In this document: positions 24,588 through 32,090 of the stretch, piece after piece | Numbering within the stretch: the stretch's first letter is position 1 | Layout of the letters: each line of letters opens with the position of its first letter | Origin: Tsukamurella sp040611135 | Lineage (GTDB): Bacteria > Actinomycetota > Actinomycetes > Mycobacteriales > Mycobacteriaceae | Length of the DNA stretch: 64,000 bases | Assembly: GCF_040611135.1 (NCBI RefSeq) | Contig: NZ_JBEXNL010000001.1 | Span: 124,001-188,000 of the forward strand | Direction: 5' to 3' | The notes under the pieces: generated by a model | Told to the model about the DNA's origin: nothing | The model's input: only the letters and a program-made list of their open reading frames with translations | The model's database searches: none | Position numbers and translations under genes: made by a program

Positions 24588-25457
24588 GTGGCGGACACCG
24601 AGATCGACGTCCTCAAGGAGGGGAAGTTCGCCACCACGGCGGCCGGCCTCACGCTGCACTATCACGAGGCCGGCGAGGAGAACCGCGCCAACGGCACCGT
24701 CGTGCTGCTGCACGGCAGCGGCCCCGGCGTCTCCTCGTGGAGTAACTTCGGGCGCAACATTCCCGTGCTGGCGCAGCGCTTCCACGTGCTCGCCGTCGAC
24801 CAGCCGGGCTTCGGCCGGTCCGACAAGCCGACCGAACACCCGCAGTACTTCGTGCACAGCGCCACGGCCCTGGCGGGCCTGCTCGACGTGCTCGGCGTCA
24901 CCGGACGTGTTCACCTGGTGGGCAATTCGCTCGGCGGCGGCACCTCGGTGCGGTTCGCACTCGACTTCCCGGACCGCGCGGGCCGCCTCGTGCTCATGGG
25001 GCCGGGCGGGCTCAGCGTGAACACTTTCGCGCCCGACCCCACCGAGGGCCTGCGCACCCTGCAGAAGTTCTACGCCGCGCCGAGCAAGGAGCGGCTCGAG
25101 GACTTCCTGCGGATCATGGTTTTCGACCAGAAGATGATCACACCCGAACTCGTCGAGGAACGCTTCGAGCTCGCGCTCGACCCCGAGGCGATCGCCGCGT
25201 TCAAGGCGATGGGGAAGTCCTTCGCCTCAGCGGATTACGAGAAGGGCATGCTTTGGCGCGACGCGTACAAGCTCCGCCAGCCCGTGCTCATGATCTGGGG
25301 CCGCGAGGACCGGGTCAACCCGCTCGACGGTGCCCTGCTCGCCCTCAAGCAGATCCCGCGCGCGCAACTTCACGTCTTCGGGCAGTGCGGGCACTGGGCG
25401 CAGCTCGAGAAGTTCGACGAGTTCAACCGGCTCACGGCCGACTTCCTGGCCGGCTGA
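24588..25457 (+). CDS. hsaD: HsaD, 4,9-DSHA hydrolase
   Basis: A 289-residue alpha/beta hydrolase that cleaves the C-C bond of the meta-cleavage product 4,9-DSHA, giving HIP (DOHNAA) and a C6 dienoate. The catalytic triad is in place and matches published M. tuberculosis numbering: S114 in GNSLGGG, D241 in WGREDRVNP and H269 in GQCGHW. The oxyanion segment LLHGSGPGVSSW is also visible. The GTG start lies two bases after the hsaA stop. Confidence 0.95.
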   Translation: MADTEIDVLKEGKFATTAAGLTLHYHEAGEENRANGTVVLLHGSGPGVSSWSNFGRNIPVLAQRFHVLAVDQPGFGRSDKPTEHPQYFVHSATALAGLLDVLGVTGRVHLVGNSLGGGTSVRFALDFPDRAGRLVLMGPGGLSVNTFAPDPTEGLRTLQKFYAAPSKERLEDFLRIMVFDQKMITPELVEERFELALDPEAIAAFKAMGKSFASADYEKGMLWRDAYKLRQPVLMIWGREDRVNPLDGALLALKQIPRAQLHVFGQCGHWAQLEKFDEFNRLTADFLAG

Positions 25458-25473
25458 CAAGGAGAAGTGGGAC

Positions 25474-26394
25474 ATGGCGATCAAGGCCCTCGGGTACATG
25501 CGCATCGAGGCCACCGACATGGCGGCCTGGCGCGAGTACGGGCTCAAGGTGCTCGGGATGATGGAGGGTGCCCCACCGGCGGGTGCGGGCGACACCTCAC
25601 AGAATCTCTACCTGCGCATGGACGATTTCGCGGCTCGGCTGGTGATCGTGCCGGGCGAGAAGGACCGGCTGCTGGTCTCCGGCTGGGAAGTCACCGATGC
25701 GACCGGCCTGCAGGAGCTGCGTGACACGCTGACGGCCGCCGGCGTCTCCTTCGAGGAGGGGACGAAGGAGGAGAAGCTCGAGCGCCGGGTCGAGGGACTG
25801 ATCCGGTTCCAGGATCCGGCGGGGAACTCACTCGAGGCCTTCCACGGCGCACAGTACCTGGGCCGCCGATTCGTCAGTCCGTACGGTCATCGGTTCGTCA
25901 CGGGGGAGCAGGGGCTCGGGCACGTCGTGCTCACGTGCACCGATGACGCTGCGGCCCAGGAGTTCTACCAGGGCGTGCTCGGTTTCCGGCTCCGCGACTC
26001 GACGCGTCTGCCCCCGCAGATGGTGGGCAGGCCGGCCGACGGTGATCCGGCGTGGTTGCGGTTCTACGGCTGCAACCCGCGCCATCACGCGCTCGCCTTC
26101 CTGCCCCTGCCCAACCCGACGGGCATCGTCCACCTCATGGTCGAGGTCGAGAACTCGGACGACGTGGGCCTGGCCCTCGACCGGGCGAACCGCAAGAAGG
26201 TCAAGATGTCGGCGACGCTCGGCAGGCACATCAACGACAAGATGCTGTCCTTCTACATGAAGACGCCGGGCGGATTCGACATCGAGTTCGGCTGCGAGGG
26301 GCTCGAGGTCGAGAACGACGACTGGATCGCCCGCGAGTCCACCGCGGTCAGCCTGTGGGGACACGACTTCACCATCGGCTTCAAGGAGCAGTGA
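25474..26394 (+). CDS. hsaC: HsaC, iron-dependent extradiol dioxygenase
   Basis: A 306-residue two-domain vicinal-oxygen-chelate protein that opens ring A of the catechol 3,4-DHSA. The expected iron ligands are H150 (GLGHVVLTC), H220 (GIVHLMVEV) and E271 (FDIEFGCEG). Their spacing (70 and 51 residues) equals that of M. tuberculosis HsaC. The ATG is used because AAGGAGA precedes it; longer frames overlap hsaD. It lies in the hsa operon, 16 bases after hsaD. Confidence 0.95.
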   Translation: MAIKALGYMRIEATDMAAWREYGLKVLGMMEGAPPAGAGDTSQNLYLRMDDFAARLVIVPGEKDRLLVSGWEVTDATGLQELRDTLTAAGVSFEEGTKEEKLERRVEGLIRFQDPAGNSLEAFHGAQYLGRRFVSPYGHRFVTGEQGLGHVVLTCTDDAAAQEFYQGVLGFRLRDSTRLPPQMVGRPADGDPAWLRFYGCNPRHHALAFLPLPNPTGIVHLMVEVENSDDVGLALDRANRKKVKMSATLGRHINDKMLSFYMKTPGGFDIEFGCEGLEVENDDWIARESTAVSLWGHDFTIGFKEQ

Positions 26395-26957
26395 TGACCG
26401 CACCCGCGGCGATCGAGCCGCTCGACTACCGGACGGCCATGGGGCACTTCTGCACCGGCGTCACGGTGATCACCGCGGCCGACGAGGAGGGCCCCGTCGG
26501 ATTCGCCTGCCAGTCCTTCTCGGCGCTGTCCCTCGATCCGCCGTTGGTCCTGTTCTGTCCCATGAAGACCTCGGGCGCCTGGCGCACCATCGAGCGCACC
26601 GGGCGGTTCGCCGTCAACGTGCTCGGCGAGGGGCAGCAGGACGTCAGCTCGGTCTTCGGCTCGAGGCACCCGGACAAGTTCGGCGCGGTCGCGTGGAAGT
26701 CCTCGCGCACCGGTTCGCCGCTGCTCGACGGTGCGCTCAGCTGGATCGACTGCGCGGTGGAGACCGTGCACGACGGCGGCGACCATCACATCGTGATCGG
26801 TCGTGTGCTCGAGCTCAGCGCTCCCAACGCCGGTCGGCCGCTGCTGTTCTACCGCGGCCGCTACACCCAGACCGTGACGGACCCGGGCCAGGCGATCCCG
26901 CGTGCCCTGTCGCTCGACTCCTTCCTCACCTGGCCCGTCGGCGACGACTGGATGTAG
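26394..26957 (+). CDS. hsaB: HsaB, flavin reductase of 3-HSA monooxygenase
   Basis: A 187-residue flavin reductase that supplies reduced FMN to HsaA. Features: FCTGVTVITAADEEGPVGFA, CQSFSALSLDPPLVLFCPMK (the flavin-binding strand and loop of the family), TGRFAVNVLGEGQQDVSSVF, and DHHIVIGRVLEL near the C-terminus. The ATG shares a base with the hsaC stop (TGATG), so translation is coupled. It is last of the hsa run in this window; hsaE, hsaF and hsaG are not here. Confidence 0.93.
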   Translation: MTAPAAIEPLDYRTAMGHFCTGVTVITAADEEGPVGFACQSFSALSLDPPLVLFCPMKTSGAWRTIERTGRFAVNVLGEGQQDVSSVFGSRHPDKFGAVAWKSSRTGSPLLDGALSWIDCAVETVHDGGDHHIVIGRVLELSAPNAGRPLLFYRGRYTQTVTDPGQAIPRALSLDSFLTWPVGDDWM

Positions 26958-26991
26958 CGGAACGCCGAGTGCCGCTCGGTGGCACGGTGAT

Positions 26992-27903
26992 TCAGTCGTG
27001 CAGCGCCGCGGTGAAGTAGCCGATCGCGCCGGAGAGGAGCTCCGCGTCCGCCGGAACGGTGTCCCGAACGCCGTAGCTGCGGCCAAGTTCCACCGGGTTC
27101 CCCGCGCGCGTCACGGTCCAGCCCTGTGCGACGAGGAATTCGGCGGGATCGGCGCGGTCCTCGTCGGCGACGAACAGCGCGGTGACGTCGAAGTCGCCCA
27201 GGGGATTGCCCTCCCGCGAGTACTTCTCGGTGATGGCACGGAAGCCGTCGAGGTCGAGCGGGCCGACCTGACCCTCGACGGCGACGCGGCTGCCCGGCGC
27301 GGACAGCGCCACGATCCGCTCGAAGAGGAGGGACTGCGCCGCGGCGGGTAGGTAGGGGAGCAGGCCCTCGACCAGCCAGGCGGTGGGCATCGCACCGTCG
27401 AACCCGGCGGACCGCAGGGCGGCCGGCCAATCGTTGCGCAGGTCGACGGGGACGTGCCGCAGCCCGGCGGCCGGCGTCGTCCCGTGCGTCGCGAGCGCCT
27501 CCTGTTTGAACGTCAGCACCTCCGGCTGGTCGAGCTCGTAGACGATCGTGCCCGTCGGCAGGTCGAGCCGGTGGGCGCGGGAGTCGAGCCCGGCCGCGAG
27601 GATCACCACTTGCTGGATCCCGGCGGCGACGGCGTCGCGGGTGAAGTCGTCGAAGTACCGCGTGCGGACGCCGAGATGGCGGGTCGCGGCCATCGGGTTG
27701 CCCGCGCCGTTCCCGGCGTCGGCCAGTGCGACGGCGCGCGGGTCGCCCGCAGCCTCGAGGAACACCCGGGCGTACGGGTCCTGGGCGAGGGCGTCGGGAC
27801 GCTCGGTCTCCACGGCACGCGCTGCGGCGACGAGGAGCGCGGTGAAGCCCACGCTCGTGGTGATGGTCCAGGTGTCGCCGTCGGACCGCGTGCTGTTCGG
27901 CAT
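26992..27903 (-). CDS. SAM-dependent methyltransferase (TIGR00027/Rv0146-like)
   Basis: A 303-residue class I methyltransferase of the actinobacterial group typified by Rv0146. Features: N-terminal TSVGFTALLVAAARAVETER and DPYARVFLEAAG, the SAM-binding motif VVILAAGLDSRAHRLDLPTG, VYELDQPEVLTFKQ (second acidic loop) and TAWLVEGLLPYLPAAAQSLL. Members methylate O or N atoms of lipids or natural products; the substrate here is unknown. The ATG beginning MPNSTRSD follows GAAGGGAAATCCC. It lies between the hsa operon (convergent) and the fadE33-like gene. A near-match KstR box overlaps that upstream gene's stop codon, hinting at KstR control. Confidence 0.8.
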   Translation of the reverse strand: MPNSTRSDGDTWTITTSVGFTALLVAAARAVETERPDALAQDPYARVFLEAAGDPRAVALADAGNGAGNPMAATRHLGVRTRYFDDFTRDAVAAGIQQVVILAAGLDSRAHRLDLPTGTIVYELDQPEVLTFKQEALATHGTTPAAGLRHVPVDLRNDWPAALRSAGFDGAMPTAWLVEGLLPYLPAAAQSLLFERIVALSAPGSRVAVEGQVGPLDLDGFRAITEKYSREGNPLGDFDVTALFVADEDRADPAEFLVAQGWTVTRAGNPVELGRSYGVRDTVPADAELLSGAIGYFTAALHD

Positions 27904-27961
27904 GGGATTTCCCTTCGCAAGTAGTTCGCCTACGAAAGTACATCGTGTCGCGAGGCGCGGC

Positions 27962-27975
27962 AAGAACGTGTTTCA
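27962..27975. promoter_or_regulatory. Near-match KstR box before methyltransferase gene
   Basis: AAGAACGTGTTTCA matches the KstR consensus at all fixed positions except the first (A for T). It lies 59 bases upstream of the methyltransferase start and overlaps the stop codon of the fadE33-like gene. A chance match cannot be excluded. Confidence 0.4.
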
Positions 27976-29013
27976 GGAGTGTGTCAGTGCCCGCCGAGCC
28001 AGGTGCCGGGCCGGGTCGCCGAACAGCTGAGACGACGAGTGCGCGCGCTTGAAGTACAGGTGCGCGTCGTGCTCCCAGGTGATGCCGATGCCGCCGTGCA
28101 ACTGGATCATCTCGGCGGCGACGGTACTCAGCGCCTCCGAGCAGTGGACCTTCGCCGTCGCGACCGCGACCGGAGCGTCGGCATCGCCGCGATCGAGGGC
28201 GTCCCCCGCGGCGCCGGCCGCCGATCGCGCCGACTCCACGAGCACGTACATGTCCGCCATCCGGTGCTTGAGCGCCTGGAAGGAGCCGATCGGCCGGCCG
28301 AACTGCACCCGGGAGCCGGTGTACTCCACGGTGATCTCCAGCGCCCGTGCCGCCGCGCCGGCCTGTTCGGCGGCGAGCACGGCACAGGCTGTGTCGAGCG
28401 CGCGGGCCAGCGCCGCTGCGGCGTTGCCGCCGAGTCGTCGGGCGGGAGTGCCTTCGAGGACGACGTCCGCGAGACGTCGCGTCGGGTCCATCGACGGGGT
28501 GTGCCGGCGGGTCGCCACGGAGCCGTCGACGAGGAACAGTTCGTCGCCGGCGACCACGAGCAGATCGTCGGCGAGGTCGCCGTCGAGGACGAATCGCGCC
28601 GTCCCGGTAAGCGTCCCGTCGACCGCTGTGACCGGTCGGGTGGCGAAGTCCTCCCCGGCGAACGCGACCGCGGCGATGCGCGAGCCACTCGCGAGGCCGG
28701 CCAGCAGCGCACCCTCGTCGGTGCCCGCGAGGAGTGCCGTCGCCAGCACCCCGGAGCCGAGGAAGGGCGACGGGATCAGGTGCCGTCCGAGCTCCTCCGC
28801 GACGACCTGCAGCGCACGCACCCCGGCTCCCACGCCGTCGTGGGCCTCGGGGACCGCCAGCGCAGCCACGCCGACCTGCTCGCACAGGACCGACCACAGC
28901 TCGCGGTCGTAGCCCTCGGGCGCGTCGATCGCCGCCCGCAGCGCGGCCGGCGACCACCGGCGGTCGATCACGCTGTGGACCGCGGCGGCCAGATCGTCCA
29001 GTTCCGAGCTCAT
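27973..29013 (-). CDS. fadE33: FadE33-like acyl-CoA dehydrogenase (HIP pathway)
   Basis: A 346-residue acyl-CoA dehydrogenase-fold protein. Features: LCEQVGVAALAVPEAHDGVG, then the weakly conserved middle, then TVEYTGSRVQFGRPIGSFQA and IQLHGGIGITWEHDAHLYFK. In M. tuberculosis FadE32 and FadE33 each pair with FadE31 as alpha2beta2 enzymes in degradation of the C/D rings (HIP). Three adjacent fadE genes in the order 31-32-33 behind fadD3 support the assignment; the 32 and 33 labels could be swapped. It overlaps the upstream fadE gene by four bases. Confidence 0.78.
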   Translation of the reverse strand: MSSELDDLAAAVHSVIDRRWSPAALRAAIDAPEGYDRELWSVLCEQVGVAALAVPEAHDGVGAGVRALQVVAEELGRHLIPSPFLGSGVLATALLAGTDEGALLAGLASGSRIAAVAFAGEDFATRPVTAVDGTLTGTARFVLDGDLADDLLVVAGDELFLVDGSVATRRHTPSMDPTRRLADVVLEGTPARRLGGNAAAALARALDTACAVLAAEQAGAAARALEITVEYTGSRVQFGRPIGSFQALKHRMADMYVLVESARSAAGAAGDALDRGDADAPVAVATAKVHCSEALSTVAAEMIQLHGGIGITWEHDAHLYFKRAHSSSQLFGDPARHLARRALTHS

Positions 29014-30023
29014 CGCGCCGCCTTCCGGATCCTCTCGAGCACCGTCGCACGGTGCTCGGCCTGCGTTCCCCACGCCGACTGCAACGCTCGTACCTTGGTG
29101 ATCCACAGGCCGAGGTCGTACTCGGCGGTGTAACCGATGGCGCCGTGCACCTGCAGCGCGGTGCGCGCCGCGAGGTACGCCGCGTCCGCCGCGGCCACCC
29201 GCGCCGCGGACACGTCGCGGATCGGGTCCAGATCCACACCGCGCGAGTCGTTCCCGGACAGCGCGACCGCAGCTCCGTGGAGGAGCGGCGCCGCGAGTTC
29301 GAGCCGCGTCGCCACATCGGCGAGGAGGTGCTTGATCGCCTGGTACTCGCCGATCGCCTTTCCGTACTGCGACCGGGCCTTCGCGTACTCGACGGTGTCG
29401 TCCAGCAGGCGCCGCCCCGCGCCGAGCACCTGCGCCGCCACCGCGAACGCCCCGGCCACCTCCCCCGATTGAACGCTGTTACGGAGAATCCGACCTGCAG
29501 GTTCTCCCTCCGTAACGGTGTTCAATTCCGTGGGGAAGAGGCGCCGGGTCCGGTCGACCGACCTCAACGCCGGGGTCGACGGTGCGTCCACGGTCGCGAC
29601 CGCACCGTCGGGTCCGACGACGAAGTGCAGGTCCGCGGCATCGGCATCGAGCAGGTACGGGGTGCGCGGAGCCAGGGCGACGGTGCCGATCGCGCCGTCG
29701 GCCAGCGCGCGGAGCTGCGTCGCGTCCGTCAGCACTGCGGGTAGGACCGCGATCGACTCCACGACGGGGCCCGGCACGCCGTGGTAACCGAGCGCCTGGA
29801 AGGCGACGGCCAGGTCCGTGGCGTCGCCGCCGACGCCGCCGTGCTCCTCCGCGATGGCGAGGCCGGTCACCCCGAGCTCGGCGAGCGCGGCCCAGACCGT
29901 GCGTCCCGGCGCGCTGTCCCCATCGGCCCAGGCGCGGGCCGCGGCCACGACCCCGGCGCGCGACAGGAGGTCGTCGAGCGACTGTCCGAAGGCGACGTTC
30001 TCGTCGGACGGTGCGAATCTCAT
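29010..30023 (-). CDS. fadE32: FadE32-like acyl-CoA dehydrogenase (HIP pathway), containing a palindromic element
   Basis: A 337-residue acyl-CoA dehydrogenase-fold protein with ELGVTGLAIAEEHGGVGGDA, YAKARSQYGKAIGEYQAIKH and LQVHGAIGYTAEYDLGLWIT. It probably forms a complex with the FadE31-like protein encoded upstream. Residues near 170-190 (LNTVTEGEPAGRILRNSVQ) are encoded by a 59-base imperfect palindrome that resembles the intergenic hairpin at 53 kb. The frame remains open, and the spacing to the next conserved motif is about the same as in the fadE33-like neighbour, so the segment replaces rather than lengthens the local sequence. Start and stop overlap both neighbours by four bases. 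Confidence 0.8.
   Translation of the reverse strand: MRFAPSDENVAFGQSLDDLLSRAGVVAAARAWADGDSAPGRTVWAALAELGVTGLAIAEEHGGVGGDATDLAVAFQALGYHGVPGPVVESIAVLPAVLTDATQLRALADGAIGTVALAPRTPYLLDADAADLHFVVGPDGAVATVDAPSTPALRSVDRTRRLFPTELNTVTEGEPAGRILRNSVQSGEVAGAFAVAAQVLGAGRRLLDDTVEYAKARSQYGKAIGEYQAIKHLLADVATRLELAAPLLHGAAVALSGNDSRGVDLDPIRDVSAARVAAADAAYLAARTALQVHGAIGYTAEYDLGLWITKVRALQSAWGTQAEHRATVLERIRKAAR
29468..29526. repeat. Palindromic element inside the fadE32-like gene
   Basis: Left arm ATTGAACGCTGTTACGGAGA begins at 29468 and is identical over 20 bases to the arm of the intergenic inverted repeat at 53 kb. The right arm (29502-29526) is its imperfect complement. The centre contains ACCTGCAGGT. The element is translated in frame on the minus strand as part of the dehydrogenase. 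Confidence 0.75.
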
Positions 30024-31180
30024 CGGGCTCCCCGGGGTAGGCCGAGGAGACGCTCGGCGATGGTGTTGCGCTGGATCTGGTCGGTGCCGCCGTAGATGGG
30101 GCCCGCCAGGGAGAACAGGTAACCGGCGGGCCAGCGGCCCCCGTCCGGTGCGGCGTCGCCGGTGAGTTCGCCGCTCGGGCCGAGCAGATCGAGTGCGGTC
30201 TCGTGGAGCGCCACGTCGAGGTGGCTCCAGAACAGCTTGTTGACACTGGATTCGGGGCCGAGCTCGCCGCCGTCCTGCAGGCGGGTGACGGTGCCGAAGG
30301 TGTACAGCTGGTAGGCCCGGGCACCGATCCACGCGTCTGCGACGCTCTGTGCCGGTGCGGTGCCGGTATCGCCGTCCTCACGCTCCCACAGGTCGACGAG
30401 GGCGTCCGCTGCGGAGAGGAACCGGCCCGGGCTGCGCAGGGAGAGACCCCGTTCGTTGTTGGCGGTCGTCATGGCCACGCGCCAGCCCTGGCCGGGCTCG
30501 CCGATCACGTCCGCGTCGGGCACGAAAACCTCGTCGAGGAAGATCTCTGCGAAACCCGGCTCGCCGTCGAGCTGCGGGATGGGACGCACGGTGACGCCGG
30601 GCGCGCGCAGGTCGAACATCAGGTACGTCAGCCCCCTGTGCCGCTCCGAGCCGGGCTCGCTGCGGAACAGGCCGAAGGCGCCGTCGGCGAACGCGGCGCG
30701 GGAACTCCAGGTCTTCTGGCCGGAGAGCCTCCAGCCACCGTCGACCCGCGTCGCGGTCGAGCGGAGCGAGGCGATGTCGCTGCCCGCCTCCGGCTCCGAC
30801 CACGCCTGCGCCCACACCCGCTCCGAGCGGGCCATCGCCGGCAGGATCCGCGCGCGCTGCTCGTCGGTGCCGTGGCTGAAGAGTGTGGGGGCCAGCATGA
30901 ACAGGCCGTTCTGGCTCACCCGCAGCGGCGCACCCGCGGCGTAGTACTCCTCCTCGAAGATCACCCACTGGAGCAGCGTCGCGTCGCGCCCGCCGAACTC
31001 GGCCGGCCAGGAGACCGCGGCCAGCCCGGCGTCGGCGAGGTTCGCCTCCCACGCGCGATGCGCGGCGAAGCCCTCGGCAGTGTCGAAGGAGGGGAGGGGC
31101 TCGGCCGGGACGTTCGCCGCCAGCCAGGCGCGCACCTCGTCGCGGAAGGCGAGGTCGGCGTCGTCGAACTCGAGATCCAC
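30020..31180 (-). CDS. fadE31: FadE31-like acyl-CoA dehydrogenase (HIP pathway)
   Basis: A 386-residue acyl-CoA dehydrogenase with a complete set of family motifs: SWPAEFGGRDATLLQWVIFE, AWSEPEAGSDIASLRSTATR, WRLSGQKTWSS, EIFLDEVFVPDADVIGEPGQ and the closing AGPIYGGTDQIQRNTIAERL. It is the likely FAD-rich partner of the two following subunits. The GTG start (VDLEFD) is chosen because GGCGGAG precedes it and it lies just after the echA stop; a longer frame adds ten arginine/proline-rich residues. The closing motif and length fit Rv3562. Confidence 0.83.
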   Translation of the reverse strand: MDLEFDDADLAFRDEVRAWLAANVPAEPLPSFDTAEGFAAHRAWEANLADAGLAAVSWPAEFGGRDATLLQWVIFEEEYYAAGAPLRVSQNGLFMLAPTLFSHGTDEQRARILPAMARSERVWAQAWSEPEAGSDIASLRSTATRVDGGWRLSGQKTWSSRAAFADGAFGLFRSEPGSERHRGLTYLMFDLRAPGVTVRPIPQLDGEPGFAEIFLDEVFVPDADVIGEPGQGWRVAMTTANNERGLSLRSPGRFLSAADALVDLWEREDGDTGTAPAQSVADAWIGARAYQLYTFGTVTRLQDGGELGPESSVNKLFWSHLDVALHETALDLLGPSGELTGDAAPDGGRWPAGYLFSLAGPIYGGTDQIQRNTIAERLLGLPRGAR

Positions 31181-31184
31181 GGGC

Positions 31185-32090
31185 CTACTCCGCCTTCCGG
31201 GCGGCGGCATCGTCGGTCGCGCTCCGCGCTCCGGATGCCATCGACTTGGCGCTCTGCCCGCCCAGCGAATCGCCGCCCGAGACCTCCGCGTTGTGCGCGT
31301 GCGCGAAGTGGTGGAGCCCGAAGACCGAATCCATGCCCGCCCGCATCCCCATGAGGTCCTCGCACTGGTTGACGGCCTTCTTCGTCAGCGCCAGGCCGAA
31401 ACTCGGCATGTCCGCGATCCGCTCCGCGAGGGCGAGCGTCTCCTCCTCGAGCTCGCCGCGGGGGACGACACGGTTCACCATGCCCCACTCCTTGGCCTGC
31501 TGCGCCGAGAAGCGGTCGCCGGTGAAGAGGAACTCCTTCGCGGCCCGCGGACCCATGACCCACGGGTGGGCGAAGTACTCGACGCCGGGGATGCCCATGC
31601 GCACCACCGGGTCCGAGAAGAAGGCGTCGTCGGAGGCGACGATGAGGTCGCAGCTCCACGCGAGCATCAGGGCGCCCGCGATGCAGGCGCCCTGCACCGA
31701 GGCGATCACCGGCTTCGGGATCTCCCGCCACCGCCGGCACATGCCGAGGTACACCTCGGACTCCCGGGCGAAGCGCTGATCGCCGCCCTCTCTGCCCACG
31801 TGGTCCCACCACAGGACGGCCTTGTTCTCGAAGTGCTGGTCCACATCCCGGCCCGGCGTGCCGATGTCGTGGCCGGCGGAGAAGTGCTTGCCGTTGCCGG
31901 CCAGCACGATCACCTTGACCGCCGGATCCTCCACCGCGCGAACGAAGGCGGCGTCCAGCGCGTAGGTCATCGCCGAGTTCTGCGCGTTGCGGTACTCGGG
32001 CCGGTTCATGGTGACCACGGCGACGGGGCCGCGCACCTCGTAGGTCACCACCTCGGGGGTCGCGTCGGGGACGGGCGTGCTATCGGTCAT
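31185..32090 (-). CDS. Enoyl-CoA hydratase/isomerase of the fadD3-fadE31 operon
   Basis: A 301-residue crotonase-fold protein. Features: VAVVTMNRPEYRNAQNSAMT, LAGNGKHFSAGHDIG (oxyanion loop), VIASVQGACIAGALMLAWSC (second oxyanion element) and SDPVVRMGIPGVEYFAHPWV. The usual glutamates of hydratases are not evident, so it may catalyse hydration, isomerisation or C-C bond cleavage on a HIP-derived CoA ester. A serine/alanine-rich C-terminal tail of about 25 residues is unusual. It overlaps the fadD3 stop by four bases. The M. tuberculosis fadD3-fadE31 run lacks this gene as I recall. Confidence 0.78.
   Translation of the reverse strand: MTDSTPVPDATPEVVTYEVRGPVAVVTMNRPEYRNAQNSAMTYALDAAFVRAVEDPAVKVIVLAGNGKHFSAGHDIGTPGRDVDQHFENKAVLWWDHVGREGGDQRFARESEVYLGMCRRWREIPKPVIASVQGACIAGALMLAWSCDLIVASDDAFFSDPVVRMGIPGVEYFAHPWVMGPRAAKEFLFTGDRFSAQQAKEWGMVNRVVPRGELEEETLALAERIADMPSFGLALTKKAVNQCEDLMGMRAGMDSVFGLHHFAHAHNAEVSGGDSLGGQSAKSMASGARSATDDAAARKAE

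Noticed and set aside
26958..26991. Terminator between hsaB and the methyltransferase (GTGCC/GGCAC)
   Set aside because: The stem is only five base pairs and the gap is 34 bases; too weak to report as a feature.
28734..29744. Forward-strand frame containing a peptide similar to the one encoded by the 29-kb palindrome
   Set aside because: The similarity follows from the DNA symmetry of the palindrome; the rest of the frame is random-looking and antisense to two intact fadE genes.
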